Positions 25,465-35,303 of a DNA stretch of 64,000 nucleotides are shown one piece after another (the first letter of the stretch is position 1; each line of letters begins with the position of its first letter). A program made the position numbers and the translations under genes. Source of the stretch: Thuidium tamariscinum. Lineage: Eukaryota > Streptophyta > Bryopsida > Hypnales > Thuidiaceae. The DNA lies in the NCBI GenBank assembly GCA_947034885.2, contig OX344749.2, forward strand, positions 32,793,182 to 32,857,181. Direction: 5' to 3'. The notes beneath the pieces were generated by a model that was not told where the DNA came from, ran no database searches, and worked only from the letters and a program-made list of their open reading frames with translations.

Positions 25465-26491
25465 CCTTGGACGTCTTCACAGTTTGCTACAAAACTAAAG
25501 GGAATGAGAACTACATAATTAGTATGAAGGCTTTTGTGGAATTTGCATGAGGAGTCGAGGAAATCCAAAACTACAACAACAACAGACATGGCAAGCAACC
25601 CTAAATCCAAATCGATGATACAAAACATGAACTGTTTTCCTAAACCCCATTGAAGGAACATCAAGAACTGCAACATCAAACAAACCATGTCACTACTGCT
25701 ATGACTTGAAAACTTAAAAATTGATCACTACTCCACCAAATCCTACGCATTTTCTCATTTCAAAACACAAAACAGCAGTTGTAGGTTTGAATAATTTTTT
25801 ACCTTGACGTGTTGATCTTGATCCTGTGTAGAAGCAAAGCTCAAAATCCTCCCACCCCACAAACCTATGTACAATTGTACGCCAAAGCTTGCTGCACTGA
25901 ACCAGGTAACCACCAATTATTAAAGAAAAACAATTCGAAGCTCAAGGATCGCTTGCAATTGCAAAACAGCGCACACACTGACCACGCTGCAGAATATTCG
26001 TAGGCCTGGCCGTGGAATGATCTCTCCCGCTTCTGATAAGTACTGTTCCTGAATCCGGACTCTCGTCGTTTTAGTTGGACTAATGGTGCAGGTTGCAGAA
26101 CTAGACAGGATCACAGGACTCCAGAACTTTGATTACAAAGGCGGAATTTTGGGAAGCATTGGAGCGCAATCACAAGCTGTCAAGGAAAAAGAGCCTATTT
26201 GATCAACCTCGACCTACGAGAAGAGGGCCCATCAAGACAAACCCTAAGAACTGTTGTTTGGTGTGATGAGCCGCTGCCAAGGAACTGGTCATGTTTGTTG
26301 TGGCACCTAAAAATACCCTTACGCTACATCATGTGTGAACACCCTCGCTATTAAAGCACAACTAACTTACACAGCAACTACCGGAGCAAAGTCCACATTA
26401 CGAGAAAGTCTACTGTTCTACACTGTGCCTTCTGTCAATCATTCTTATCTTTAAGAACCGCTCCTTTGGAAGAACAAGTGTGAACATACTA
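25465..26491. other. Harbinger subterminal non-coding region, right copy
   Basis: This is leader and terminal DNA of the right element, and its mirror is 14147-15173. Short frames here are shadows. One of them extends the Copia RNase H frame by 29 codons across the terminus and is not part of Copia. Confidence 0.7.
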
Positions 26492-26494
26492 TTA

Positions 26495-27021
26495 GTCATG
26501 ATATCTGCAAGCTGGTCATTTGTGCAGACATACGTAATAGAGATTTGACCGCCTTCTTGGGCATCCCGAATTTTGTGGAATTTAATGTCGATGTGCTTCG
26601 TTCGTTGGTAGAATACTGGGTTTTTGATGAGCTGGATTGCCGATTGATTGTCACAGTACAATGGTGTCGGAGCTAATTGTGGAGACCGTAAACTGGCAAG
26701 TAATCGACGCATCCACAGTATCTCCTGGGTCGCCAATCCAGCCGCAACATACTCAGACTCGGTTGTGCTGAGGGACGTACAAGTTTGTTTTCTGCTGCCC
26801 CATGCAACTGGGCCACCGTTGAGTAGTAATACGAAACCAGACCTTGATTTACGATCATCACAATCTGCAGCGTAATCGGCATCGCAATGGGCAGTGAGGT
26901 AGTTTGACTTGGGGCCTCGTCCATACGTGATCGTGTGGCCGATTGTACCTTTAAGGTATTTGAGAATGCGCTTTACGCCTGATACATGGGCCAAACTAGG
27001 ATTGTTGTTGAATCGGGACAT
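26495..27021 (-). pseudogene. Copia RNase H domain (interrupted)
   Basis: The minus-strand frame shows the Copia RNase H signature: CDADYAADCDDRKSRSGFV, WGSRKQTCTSLSTTESEYVA, YCDNQSAIQLIKNPVFYQRT and KHIDIKFHKIRD. The enzyme degrades the RNA template during reverse transcription. The frame stays open up to LADIMT and then runs into the Harbinger terminus, its last 22 codons being at 13814-13880. Between this frame and the reverse transcriptase (27022-27198) the reading frame is broken. Confidence 0.88.
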
Positions 27022-27198
27022 GTTGCTTACTGCGTAACTGATGTCGAATCGAGTGCCGATGTGGGCAAATTGTAAGCAGCCAATGCATTCTCTGTACGGG
27101 AAGGTGACCGTGGGTGCATCAAGTGTTGCTGATCGCAGATGTGCAGCGCTTGAGGGATCTGAAGGTACTGTAACGGGATGGCAGTCTTCATGGCGAAA

Positions 27199-28542
27199 TC
27201 AACGTAGAAGTCGTTCGAGATAGCGGCGTTGATTGACGTGAATCAAGCCTCGGTCTCGATCTCGTGTGATGTGGAGGCCAACATATACTTCAACTAGGCC
27301 TTGAGTGATTTGGAATGTTCCTCCCATGTAGTTTAAAATTTCTTCAATGCTGTCGTTGAATGTGCTGCAAACCATGCCGTCGTCCACCCATATACATAAT
27401 ATTAATTTAGGGTTGGTCTTGTTGACATAAACACAACAATCTGCATCGGAAACAGTGAGGTCATATGCCTGCAAAAAGAGGTCGAATTTTCGATTCCATA
27501 CTCGTGCGCTTTGCTTTAATCCATAAAGCACTTTGTGTAAACGGCAAACTAATCGCTTATTAGTTGCATGTCTGATCTCAAACCCTAGTGGTTGCTGCAT
27601 GTAGATTAATTCACGAAGTAGTCCATTGAGGTATGCAGTGCAAACATCGAACTATATGATGTTTAAATCCTCAGCTGCGGCAACTGATAAAATTGTCCGA
27701 ATAGAGTCAAATTTGACCACGGGGTTGAACGTCTCATGATAATCGACGCCTTTCCTTTGTGTGAAGCCTTTTGCAACAAGCCTGGCCTTGTAACGGCTAA
27801 CAGAGCCATCGGCAGCTAATTTTAATTTGAATACCCAGCAACATTTGACGAGGTTGCATTCTGCAGGGATTTCTTCGAGTGTCCAAGTGTCATTGTGAAC
27901 CAAAGACTCATATTCTTCGCGCATCGCCACTAACCAATGTTCTTTCTTCGGTGACGCAATAGCTTCCTCGTACGTTTCTGGTTCGTCTGGAATTTGCATT
28001 TGGGCCATGCAAGCGTAGGAGTAGCGATCGACAGGGTAGATCCATTCTCCAAGGCGAGTTGGGGGATTTTGCGATCGCATGCCACGTGCAATTGGTTCAT
28101 CAATAGTGTCATGACTTGCTTCTCCTACTTTTTCGGAAAATGGAGTGGGGGCATGATGAACCTGTGAAGGTGAACCTGCATGAAATTCGGACGTGCGGGG
28201 TTTGACGTCGATGGTATCAGTCGTGGGATCAGTTGTAGCGACATCATCAGCATCAGTAGAATTTGGAGGAGGGTCATCCTCGCTTGGTGGAGAATCAGAT
28301 GCAGCTTCAAGAAGAGCGGAGCCAATAACCAGAGGGGGCGGTTGGAAATGAGCGACGAGTGGAAGAGGCACACCTGGTGGGTCAAAAATGGGAGCGACAA
28401 AGTGAGGAGTCGATCTGAGCATGGGTCTTTCAGATGTGGCATCTCCGTCGATGCTGAGCAAGTGGTAAGAATCAGAAGATTCTTGTACCGTAAGGTCTTC
28501 ATGGAAAAGGACGTCGCGGCTTTCATCAATGCGCCTCAAGTC
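27199..28542 (-). pseudogene. Copia reverse transcriptase
   Basis: The frames at 27652-28542 and 27199-27600 carry the Copia reverse transcriptase core: [57 protein letters not shown] and the active-site motif as WVDDG. A stop codon interrupts the frame after [11 protein letters not shown], where the family usually has a Gln before FDV, so CAG to TAG is likely. The N-terminal part starts at [15 protein letters not shown], directly next to the 10-bp target duplication of the insertion at 28552-29324. Confidence 0.87.
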
Positions 28543-28716
28543 GTTGCTCCAGGGTTGCTTCCGTCGCGTCACGTCCGTCCGTTGACGTGACGGGGAGCCG
28601 AGCGTTCGTCAGGATGAAATTCATGACAGAATCCGCGACAGAGGATGAAAAATCGTCGACAGGGCCATCGACGAGGCCGTCCACCGTCGACCAGACCGTC
28701 CAGGATAGAATCGAAC

Positions 28717-28910
28717 CGATTAGGGCTAGCCGGCTGTGAACTTCAGAGCCTTGTAACTTTTGCAAAAAGTTTTCAAATTGTGCAAATGAGATGTTTTTCG
28801 GCATCTACAGAAACTGTAGATGCCGAAAAACATCTCATTTGCACAATTTGAAGACTTTTTGCAAAAGTTACAAGGCTCTGAAGTTTGCAACCGGCCAGCC
28901 CTAATCGGTC
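28717..28910. repeat. Palindrome inside the inserted element
   Basis: Arms of about 95 bp mirror each other around 28812 with few mismatches (core GCATCTACAG AAA CTGTAGATGC). Both arms translate to similar peptides starting MPKNISFAQFE, which is a by-product of the inversion and not evidence of genes. Confidence 0.85.
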
Positions 28911-29215
28911 GACGGCCTCGTGGACGGCCCTGTCGATGGTGGACGGCCTCCTCGACGGCCCTGTCGACGGCCCTGTTAACGGTCGACAGCCTCGTGGACG
29001 GCCCTGTCGACGGTGGACGGCCTCCTCGACGGCCCTATTAACGGTCGACGGCCTCGTGGACGGCCCTGTCGACGGTGGACGGCCTCCTCGACGGCCCTGT
29101 TAACGGTCGACGGCCTCGTGGACGGCCCTGTCGACGGTGGACGGCCTCCTCGACGGCCCTGTCGATGGTGGACGGCCTTGTCGACGGTCGACGGACTTCA
29201 TCCAGGCCGTCGACG
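28908..29215. repeat. GC-rich minisatellite GACGGCC
   Basis: About four to five copies of a unit near 62 bp contain GTCGACGGCCTCGTGGACGG, then GTGGACGGCCTCCTCGACGG, and then CCTGTTAACG. The base composition is far from the AT-rich surroundings. Short Arg/Pro-rich frames on both strands come from the repeat. Confidence 0.85.
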
Positions 29216-29334
29216 ACGCCGTCAGCATTCGGGACGGCCTCTGACGCGTCCTGACTCGTCACGACTGATGCGTCATGACATCCGGATGGGAAAAGCCCAT
29301 GTCACGTCGGGATAGACAACCCTGCGTTGCTCCA

Positions 29335-30183
29335 AATCCGATATGCTTTACTAGTTGTTGAATAACCCATGAATATGCCTTGTCGACTTTTAGGCACGAG
29401 CTTATTTCGAAGTTGCTTGGGTACGTAAACATAAGCTGTAACCCCAAATATACGCATATGTGAGACTGACGGTTTTTGATTATACCAGATTTCAAAAGGG
29501 GTCTTGCCTTCAATTGTACGTGTCGCAGTACGATTCAACGTGTAGATTGCGGTGTGGGCTGCCTCTCCCCAAAAGCGAACATGCACATTGGCAGAGTGTA
29601 GCATGCTTCGAATTGCCTCCACAATGGTACGATTGTCCCGTTCGAAAGCGCCATTCTGCTCCGGCGTGTAAGGAGTGGTAAGTTCTTGCTTGATATTGTG
29701 GTCCTCCAAATATTGCGTGAAAGCTCTATTTGTATACTCGGTGCCACGATCATTGCGGATGATTTTCACGGTATTAATTGTTTCTCGCTGCAACTGTAAA
29801 ACGAAGCGTCAAAAAGCACCAAAGGTATCTGACTTGGTTTTAAGGCACTCGATGACTCGAAACCCGGAACAGTCATCTTTGAAAAGAACAAAATATAGAG
29901 CACCTCCCACTGAAGGTGTGCTCATGGGGCCGAATAAATCGGAATGAATCAGGTCACCTAATGTGGTGGACCGAGGTCGATGCTCGTTTATTGAAAAACG
30001 GTGCTCGGCTATGTTTGCCGTAAGCACAACCTGAGCAAAAAGATCGATTTTTACTACTAAGAATAAGGCCATTAACAACACCCTGAGAAGCCATCTCTTG
30101 AATCGTTGCGTGGTTGAGATGAGCGAGGCGTCTATGCCATATGTCCAAAGTTTGTTTGCTCTCAATATTGGTGGGTACGCCAA
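29335..30183 (-). pseudogene. Copia integrase
   Basis: Catalytic residues are visible: Asp in LIHSDLFGPM, Asp in IRNDRGTEYTN and Glu in EQNGAFERDNR, in the Asp-Asp-Glu order. The C-terminal Copia motif FMGYSTTSKAYRIW precedes the inserted element. A stop follows ...KSDTFGAF at about 29809, and a frame shift near 30000 separates the core from the GAG-pre-integrase zinc region (HRRLAHLNHATIQEMASQG, CSGCAYGKHSRAPF). The enzyme would insert element cDNA, but this copy cannot encode it in one piece. Confidence 0.88.
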
Positions 30184-30790
30184 AAGATGTAGCAGAGCTG
30201 GCTGTTAATGTAGTGGCGAGGGATTGAGATTGAATTACGTCTATATTCAATCTATACATGCGATTGGTGATACTACCAGTCATGACAACTTGACCAGCTT
30301 CAAGCATCTGGCAACCCGTATCTGTATGCAGGGTATAAATTTTCTTTTGTACAGCAACGTACAAAGAAAATAAATTACGGCCAAGAAGAGGAACGTGGAT
30401 TACCCCTGTAAGCGTTCCGAGGCTGTATCCGTCATCGTGTTGAATCTTGATCATGATGTCACCTACTCCCGCAACTGTAAGTAGTGCTCCACCGATTCCT
30501 TGGACAGGTCTTTGCTCAGTAGAAATATCATGGTATGTTGAGAAATAGGACCGATTGTCAGTCATATGTTCGGTGCATCCACTATCAACATACCAAGAGT
30601 GAGAATCCAAGGACACTTCATCCAACGTGGCCATAAAAGCTTTGTGTCCAGATTGTTTCTTGCTACTCTGGCCTGCATGCGATTCTTGGTGCCGTCTCTG
30701 CTCTTCCTCAGTAGCAGTGCACTCACGGCCCCAGTGTCCGATAATGCCACACTTCCAACATTTGGTGGTCTTTTTGGATCAGAAATCTCC
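30000..30790 (-). pseudogene. Copia protease and zinc-knuckle region
   Basis: In the frame ending near 29954 the zinc knuckle CWKCGIIGHWGREC (about 30738-30779) is followed by SWYVDSGCTEHM, the aspartic protease site (DSG). The GAG-pre-integrase domain comes after that. The knuckle lies in a different frame from the upstream gag, so a frame shift occurred near 30790. Confidence 0.8.
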
Positions 30791-31479
30791 TGATGTCGAG
30801 CAGCACGTTGCTCGGGCGTAAACTCAGAATTCTTGGCTTTCGTAGAAGCAATGTAAGCAACTAATTGAGTGATTTCATCAACTCTTGCTTTTAATGTACT
30901 CTCTGTTTGAAGCAACTGAAGTGTGAGATTATCAAGCGTTTTAACTGGACCCGGTTGCATGCGCCATGCAGGGATGAGGCTATCGAAGCCTTCTAGGAGG
31001 TTACACAAAATTTTTGAAATTACTGCTTGTTCATTAAACGTCGTATCTCCTCGGGATGCTAGCTGCTGGACAATAATATCGAGCTTTCCTATAAAATCAA
31101 CTATACTATCGCTTTGATTCATGGAACATTTGTAAAACTCTTGCTACAGAGTGTGAATATTTTCTGAGGCGTTTTGTTCGTGAAAAAGTTTAAGCCTATC
31201 CCAAATTTGTTTCGATGTGACACAACTAGTCACATGTTTAAGCATACTTTCATCGATTGCTTGACAAAGAAGACTGACTACTTGATTATCTTTCCGACGC
31301 CAAGAAGCTTTGACTTTTGCAGTCTCAGTTTCGGAAGGTTTGGTATCAGAGCCATCGACAACATCCATGAGTTCTCTGCCAAGCAACGCAGCTCTCATCT
31401 GAAACTTCCATAAATGGAAATTTGTACCTTTAAAACGTGAGATACCACCAAGATCACGGTTGGTATCAGTCATGATCAC
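30791..31479 (-). pseudogene. Copia gag
   Basis: The N-terminus reads ISRFKGTNFHLWKFQMRAAL, followed by CQAIDESMLKHVTSC and KQIWDRLKLFHEQNASENIH, the usual opening of plant Copia gag. A stop at about 31144 separates it from the continuing frame (FIGKLDIIVQQLASRG, ILCNLLEGFDSLIPAWRM). Gag would form the virus-like particle. The start ATG at about 31471-31479 suits the element. Confidence 0.85.
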
Positions 31480-31593
31480 AGGGCTATGGTTCTGAGGGTT
31501 GCTAGGCCTCCTACAAAGAAATTGAAAAACAAAAAAAACAAAACGATCAGAGGTTTACGACCGCACAGCGATTGGAGAATCGTGGGCCCATAA
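31480..31593 (-). other. Copia 5' leader with presumed primer-binding site
   Basis: This is the short region between the 5' LTR and gag. On the minus strand the first bases after the LTR are TTATGGGCCCACGATTC. They do not match the common initiator-Met primer site TGGTATCAGAGC, so the priming tRNA is not clear. Confidence 0.5.
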
Positions 31594-31931
31594 CCTTTTG
31601 GAAAATCAAGCAGGACGACACACTCTTACATCGTGATTGATTAAAGCACACACACATGTTGTATTCAAAGTAGCTAGCATACATTCCTGTGAGCCAATGC
31701 TTGACTCCACAGCACACACTTAGTCAGACTCAAGCTGAGCTCACACTAATCCAGTGCGCCAAAGCCTGAAGCAAGAGAGAGCTACCTTGTCTACAGTGCT
31801 AAGATTATATACCCTTCTTCATCATGCTTGTATTTCAAGAAAACGCAACCAACTGGTGCTTGGTTGGCTTTATCATGATTGGAGTTTGGTACAAGGATGT
31901 AGATCATCCAATGGGGTTCATGCATCCAACA
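31594..31931 (-). repeat. Copia 5' LTR
   Basis: 338 bp, matching 13413-13750 with six transition differences. On the minus strand it starts TGTTGGATGC. Its outer end lies 255 bp before the LHC start codon, so the LTR sits in or next to that gene's promoter, in opposite orientation. Confidence 0.92.
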
Positions 31932-32186
31932 AGTCCCCTACTGGCCCCCCTCAGCCAATAAGAATTCGGTAGTAGATACCGGCCCCTATCCCGTCCCCAA
32001 GTCACGGATTCACTCTACACCGTCCATCTCCCATCTCTCATCTCCTCACCGCTGCATCGCCTTCATCTCACTTCTCACTTCCCCTGAAGAAGTAATCCCA
32101 GCAGTGTTCTATTGAATTGCAGCTCCTTCGAGTTTTGCCTGCAGCTCAACTGCAGTCAAGAAAGCGCTCTTGTGGAATTGCCAGGA
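31932..32186 (+). promoter_or_regulatory. Proximal promoter and 5' UTR of the LHC gene
   Basis: The remaining upstream DNA between the LTR and the ATG contains a CCAAT box (31955-31959, in TCAGCCAATAAG) and a CT-rich stretch (about 32000-32090), common around plant transcription starts. I see no clear TATA box. Any more distant light-responsive elements would now be 18 kb away, beyond the Copia block. Confidence 0.5.
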
Positions 32187-33970
32187 ATGGTGTCCATGGC
32201 GTCCACGGCGCTTGTTCCAGTTGCTGCAGCAGTCGCACCTGCGGGAGCTGCTTCCATTTCTGCTCGGCGATCGTCTCTCCGAGTGCAGGAGCCTTCGTCG
32301 TCGTCATGGGCGTGCCGAGCTGTGTCGCAGGACGGGGAGATGTCGGATATGTCCAATGTGGGTTTGGACGATGTGTTCAACCTCATTCAACAGGTGTGTG
32401 GCGTCCCGTTGTGACGTATCGGATGTAAATTTGTCACATGGGATTGAAGATTTGATGGTTTCGGTAGTTTCTCGTGAATTTTCATGGTGTTGTAGCAATG
32501 CAAGTCCTGGGGATTCTAAGTACTGTCGCAATGAGCTTGCAATTGCGACCTGCGTTTCGGTCTTGTCCTGCGTTTCGTATCCTAATGCACTGGGATGCTC
32601 AGCTTTCAAACACTCCGTATTTGTTAGTGATTGTCGGGTTTTGGCTGTAAATTGGCATTGGGGTTACAGCGTGGTTACGATTCTTAGCAGTCTCTCACAT
32701 GTAGTGATTCTTAGGAAGAGGAATTTAGAAGTATGATCGGGGTACGCATTTGCTAAATGTCTGTAAACTCTTCCGTGACGGTTGCCAGAGTTCGCAGCTC
32801 GCCATCATATTTTGCATTTTCAAGTCCAATTCGTTCAGTAGGGATTGCAGATTGTCTTTTCCAAATTGACTCCTGGCTCAATGCGTGAGTTTGGAACTCT
32901 GACACTTCTATAGTAACACAGTTGAAGAGTCGTCTCTCCACCAGAAGAGGGAATTAGTGTCAGAAGATTGTAGTGGTGGCCTCAAACCCTGGATCGGTTC
33001 GACGCCTACCCTTCTCTTATCCACAAGGCCAATGCCATGTGTAAAAGTAATAAACTCCTTGAACTTCTCCTGATTAATGTGGCTGAACCTCCTCCAGGCC
33101 GCTTCTGTAATTGAAAATCCTCTCCTTGAATCCTAATTTTCCAAATAGGAAAACAGTCAAAGGACAGTAAGAGGTTCCTATTGCCCAATTGCTCCCGTAA
33201 ACTTGAACCCCTTATCTCTCTGTTTCCAGGCCTCAGACGCCGACCCGGAGCCCCAGGACTTGGTTGCGAAATCCTCCTCCACTCCCCCCGCCTCTCTCAC
33301 CGCCGCCGCCTCCTGGTACAGCGTCTACGGCCGCTCGGTCGCCTCCACCGAAGACGCTCGCTCATCTCTCTATGGCCCCAAGCGTCCCTTGTGGAAGGGC
33401 CCTTTCACAAAACCCCGAGACGTCCCCGCCCATCTCAAGGGCGATTATCCCGGTGACTACGGCTGCGACATCTTCAATCTCTGTCGCCTCCCAGCAAACT
33501 ACTCCAAGCTTCGTTCCCAGGAGCTTATGAACGGACGCTGGGCCATGCTTGGCATCACGGGATGCTTGATTCCTGAGCTTATCAACCCCGTTTCCACCAC
33601 GGGATTCGAGCCTGTTTGGTTCAAAACTGGTGCGCAGATCTTCTCGGAGTCCGGGATTGATTACTTGGGTGTGCCCGGGTTTGTGAATGCGCATAGTGTG
33701 GTGGCAGTGGCGGTGGTGCAGGGGCTGTTGATGGGGTTGGCTGAAATAGCGAGAGTGAGGATGGTTCCCGAAGGAGGGGATGCGTTTTACCCGGGTGGCA
33801 GGGTTTTTGATCCGCTGGGGTTTAGCTCGGATCCGGAGGCGTTCGCGGAGCTCAAGGTGAAGGAGATTAAGAATGGGAGATTGGCGATGTTGGCGATGGC
33901 AGGGTTGTTTGCGCAAGGAGCTGTGACCGGTGTGAGTCCTCTGCAAAACTTGCATGATTGGTTGCTTTAG
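32187..33970 (+). CDS. LHCB9: Chlorophyll a/b-binding antenna protein, LHCB9-like
   Basis: The model is join(32187..32393, 33230..33970), 315 residues, with one GT-AG intron in phase 0. The N-terminus is a chloroplast transit peptide rich in Ala/Ser (MVSMASTALVP...). The mature part has the LHC fold. Helix 1 contains ELMNGRWAMLG, the lumenal part PVWFKTGAQIFSESGIDYLG, the middle helix VVAVAVVQGLLMGLAEIA, and helix 3 AELKVKEIKNGRLAMLAM, followed by TGVSPLQNL. The Glu-Arg pairs of helices 1 and 3 are present. In LHCII the residue three before the helix-1 Arg-Trp pair is His, which binds Chl a603. Here it is Asn, as in red-shifted LHCI proteins and, as I recall, the moss protein LHCB9. The C-terminus stops soon after helix 3 (HDWLL) and lacks the LHCII tail. 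The protein harvests light in the thylakoid. LHCB7 or CP26 relatives are alternatives. Confidence 0.75.
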
Positions 33971-35303
33971 GGAGGGAGATTAGGGGAGTACTGAGTAGAG
34001 AGAGGTGGAGGAAGCCTTACATTTGCATCGACAGAAGCTACCCTGAGGAAGATTGAGTAGCTACCTTAGTTGAAATGCAAGAATGCAAGACAGAGTCTCT
34101 GGTCTGGTAGTGTATTTGCTTGTTATTTTTGTTCGGAGGTGGTGATGGTTACGTAATTTCTGTTGAAGGTGGTGATGGATACGTAGTTTCTGTAGAAGGT
34201 GGTGATAGGTTACTTAATTTCTGTTGAAGGTACTGATTGTATCATGAGGAAGAGAATGAAGACATTCAGTTGTTGCACCTCTGTGATTTTTTTGCTGTTG
34301 AATCTGCACTGGAGTGTGACATTTGAGTAGTGTAGAGTGTTTTCGGTAAAATGAAATGAATTCGAATGGTGGAAATGCTCTGTTTTCTGTGTTCTGGAAT
34401 TTCCTTGGCCTGCATGAGATTGGGTCTTGTATTGGCGATGGCAGTACGAACTGTGGGTCGCTGTAGATTTTGCACAGGATGAAGCAGCAACACTGAGCTG
34501 GAAATTGGAATAATGTCATGTAACTGAATGTTTGGCATTCGCTACTATTTTCTCTCGCCAATTTCTCCGATTTCATAGAATTCTCCTTCTCGGTGGGTGT
34601 GCTTCGTGCGCCATGCTTTCACTGCTCCGGCACCCCTCTTTTGCTGCTTTCACTGCTCCAAAGCTTTAGTTTCACCCAGCCAGCCCGAGTTCTGCGCCTT
34701 CGTGCTACGTTGAGTACGTTCTGCATCGCTTTGCGCGTTATGCGCTTTGATCTTGCGTTTGCACCTGCTGCGCGTTTTGTGAATTCATCTCTCTACTGTA
34801 GTTTCCAATTTTCCACTCTCGTACAGAAAGGGGTCACAAATTGTGTGAAGGAGGTGAGATACCCTTTTTGGTTGTTTTGATTCTCAAGGAATTTGTTACC
34901 TATGTAAGTTGACAAGAGCTCCACAAGTCATGCACAACCAACAAACTAAAAAATTCCTTGAAAAATATTTCCTTGAAAATGTTTCTTGATCTTTGGAAGA
35001 AAAAAAATATACTTTAAATTCTTGTGGAAATGGAATTGTACTTGCCACAAAGTGCTAACCAACAATTGTTGTGTGCATTTTGACCAAGAGTTGTAGTGAT
35101 GCTAAAGAAGTTGTGACAACTCCTATTATTCATCTTTGGAGGGAAATAATGAACTTGAAAAATATATATTCTGTTTTTGTGAGCCAATTCAGAACCATAA
35201 TGCCCTATTTTTTTAAGAATTTTATGTAAGAAAGGTGTGACTATCCCTAATAGTGGTGGAACTTGTTTTTGTGAACAAGTTTAGAATAATCCACTAGGTT
35301 TGT
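33971..35303. other. LHC 3' UTR and AT-rich spacer
   Basis: The first 300-500 bp are likely 3' UTR. The rest becomes AT-rich, and no gene is visible. Frames opposite the LHC exon are shadows. Confidence 0.5.
34137..34231. repeat. Three copies of a 31-bp unit in the LHC 3' UTR
   Basis: A unit reading GGTGGTGATGGTTACGTAAT plus TTCTGTTGAA recurs three times with small changes shortly after the stop codon. Confidence 0.8.

Larger units (their letters stand above)
13881..26491. mobile_element. Two self-nested PIF/Harbinger transposons (giant palindrome)
   Basis: The block begins TAGTATGTTCACAC and ends with its exact complement GTGTGAACATACTA. TTA flanks it on both sides (13878-13880 and 26492-26494). 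A 3-bp TTA/TAA duplication is the PIF/Harbinger signature. Inside, position p on the left arm pairs with 40638 minus p on the right arm, from about 14147/26491 to 20187/20451. The protein-coding frames of both arms are identical, with only scattered single-base differences elsewhere. The arms enclose a 263-bp loop (20188-20450), and a further copy of the loop lies at 13881-14143. Confidence 0.93.
20188..26491 (+). mobile_element. Complete Harbinger copy, right side
   Basis: It is 6,304 bp from TAGTATGTTCACAC to GTGTGAACATACTA. It contains both intact genes and is flanked by TAA (20185-20187) and TTA (26492-26494). Because of the loop flip it now has the structure of a whole element and could be mobile if its proteins are made. 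Confidence 0.8.
28542..29334. mobile_element. Mutator-like MITE inserted in Copia pol
   Basis: A 773-bp segment (28552-29324) is flanked by a perfect 10-bp duplication CGTTGCTCCA (28542-28551 and 29325-29334). Removing it joins integrase ...AYRIWSN to [10 protein letters not shown] in frame. A 9-11 bp duplication is typical of Mutator-like elements. The ends are only weakly inverted (GGGTTGCTTCC at the left, GGGTTGTCTATCC at the right on the other strand). It encodes no transposase. Its interior consists of a palindrome and a GC-rich minisatellite. Confidence 0.72.
13413..31931 (-). mobile_element. Copia LTR retrotransposon with nested insertions
   Basis: Two 338-bp LTRs bound the element. 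Read on the minus strand the order is 5' LTR (31594-31931), gag, zinc knuckle, protease, integrase, reverse transcriptase, RNase H, polypurine tract and 3' LTR (13413-13750). This is the Copia order, with integrase before reverse transcriptase. Frame breaks and stops in gag-pol make it non-autonomous today. It is split by a 773-bp insertion (28552-29324) and by a 12.6-kb Harbinger block (13881-26491). No 5-bp target duplication is visible around the LTRs: the outer flank is AGTCC after 31931, and ATCAA lies before 13413. Confidence 0.92.

Noticed and set aside
26410-26494. End of the RNase H frame reading LVLPKERFLKIRM, similar to a Copia C-terminus
   Set aside because: It lies inside the Harbinger terminus and recurs at the other end of the palindrome (14160-14231). 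The real Copia C-terminus is at 13814-13880, in frame after one TAA.
28820-29315. Overlapping Arg/Pro/Asp-rich frames on both strands
   Set aside because: They are translations of the GC-rich minisatellite and change with each repeat unit.
13413-31931. A 5-bp target duplication for the Copia element
   Set aside because: The outer flanks (before 13413 and after 31931) do not match. Possible causes are decay, recombination or my LTR limits.
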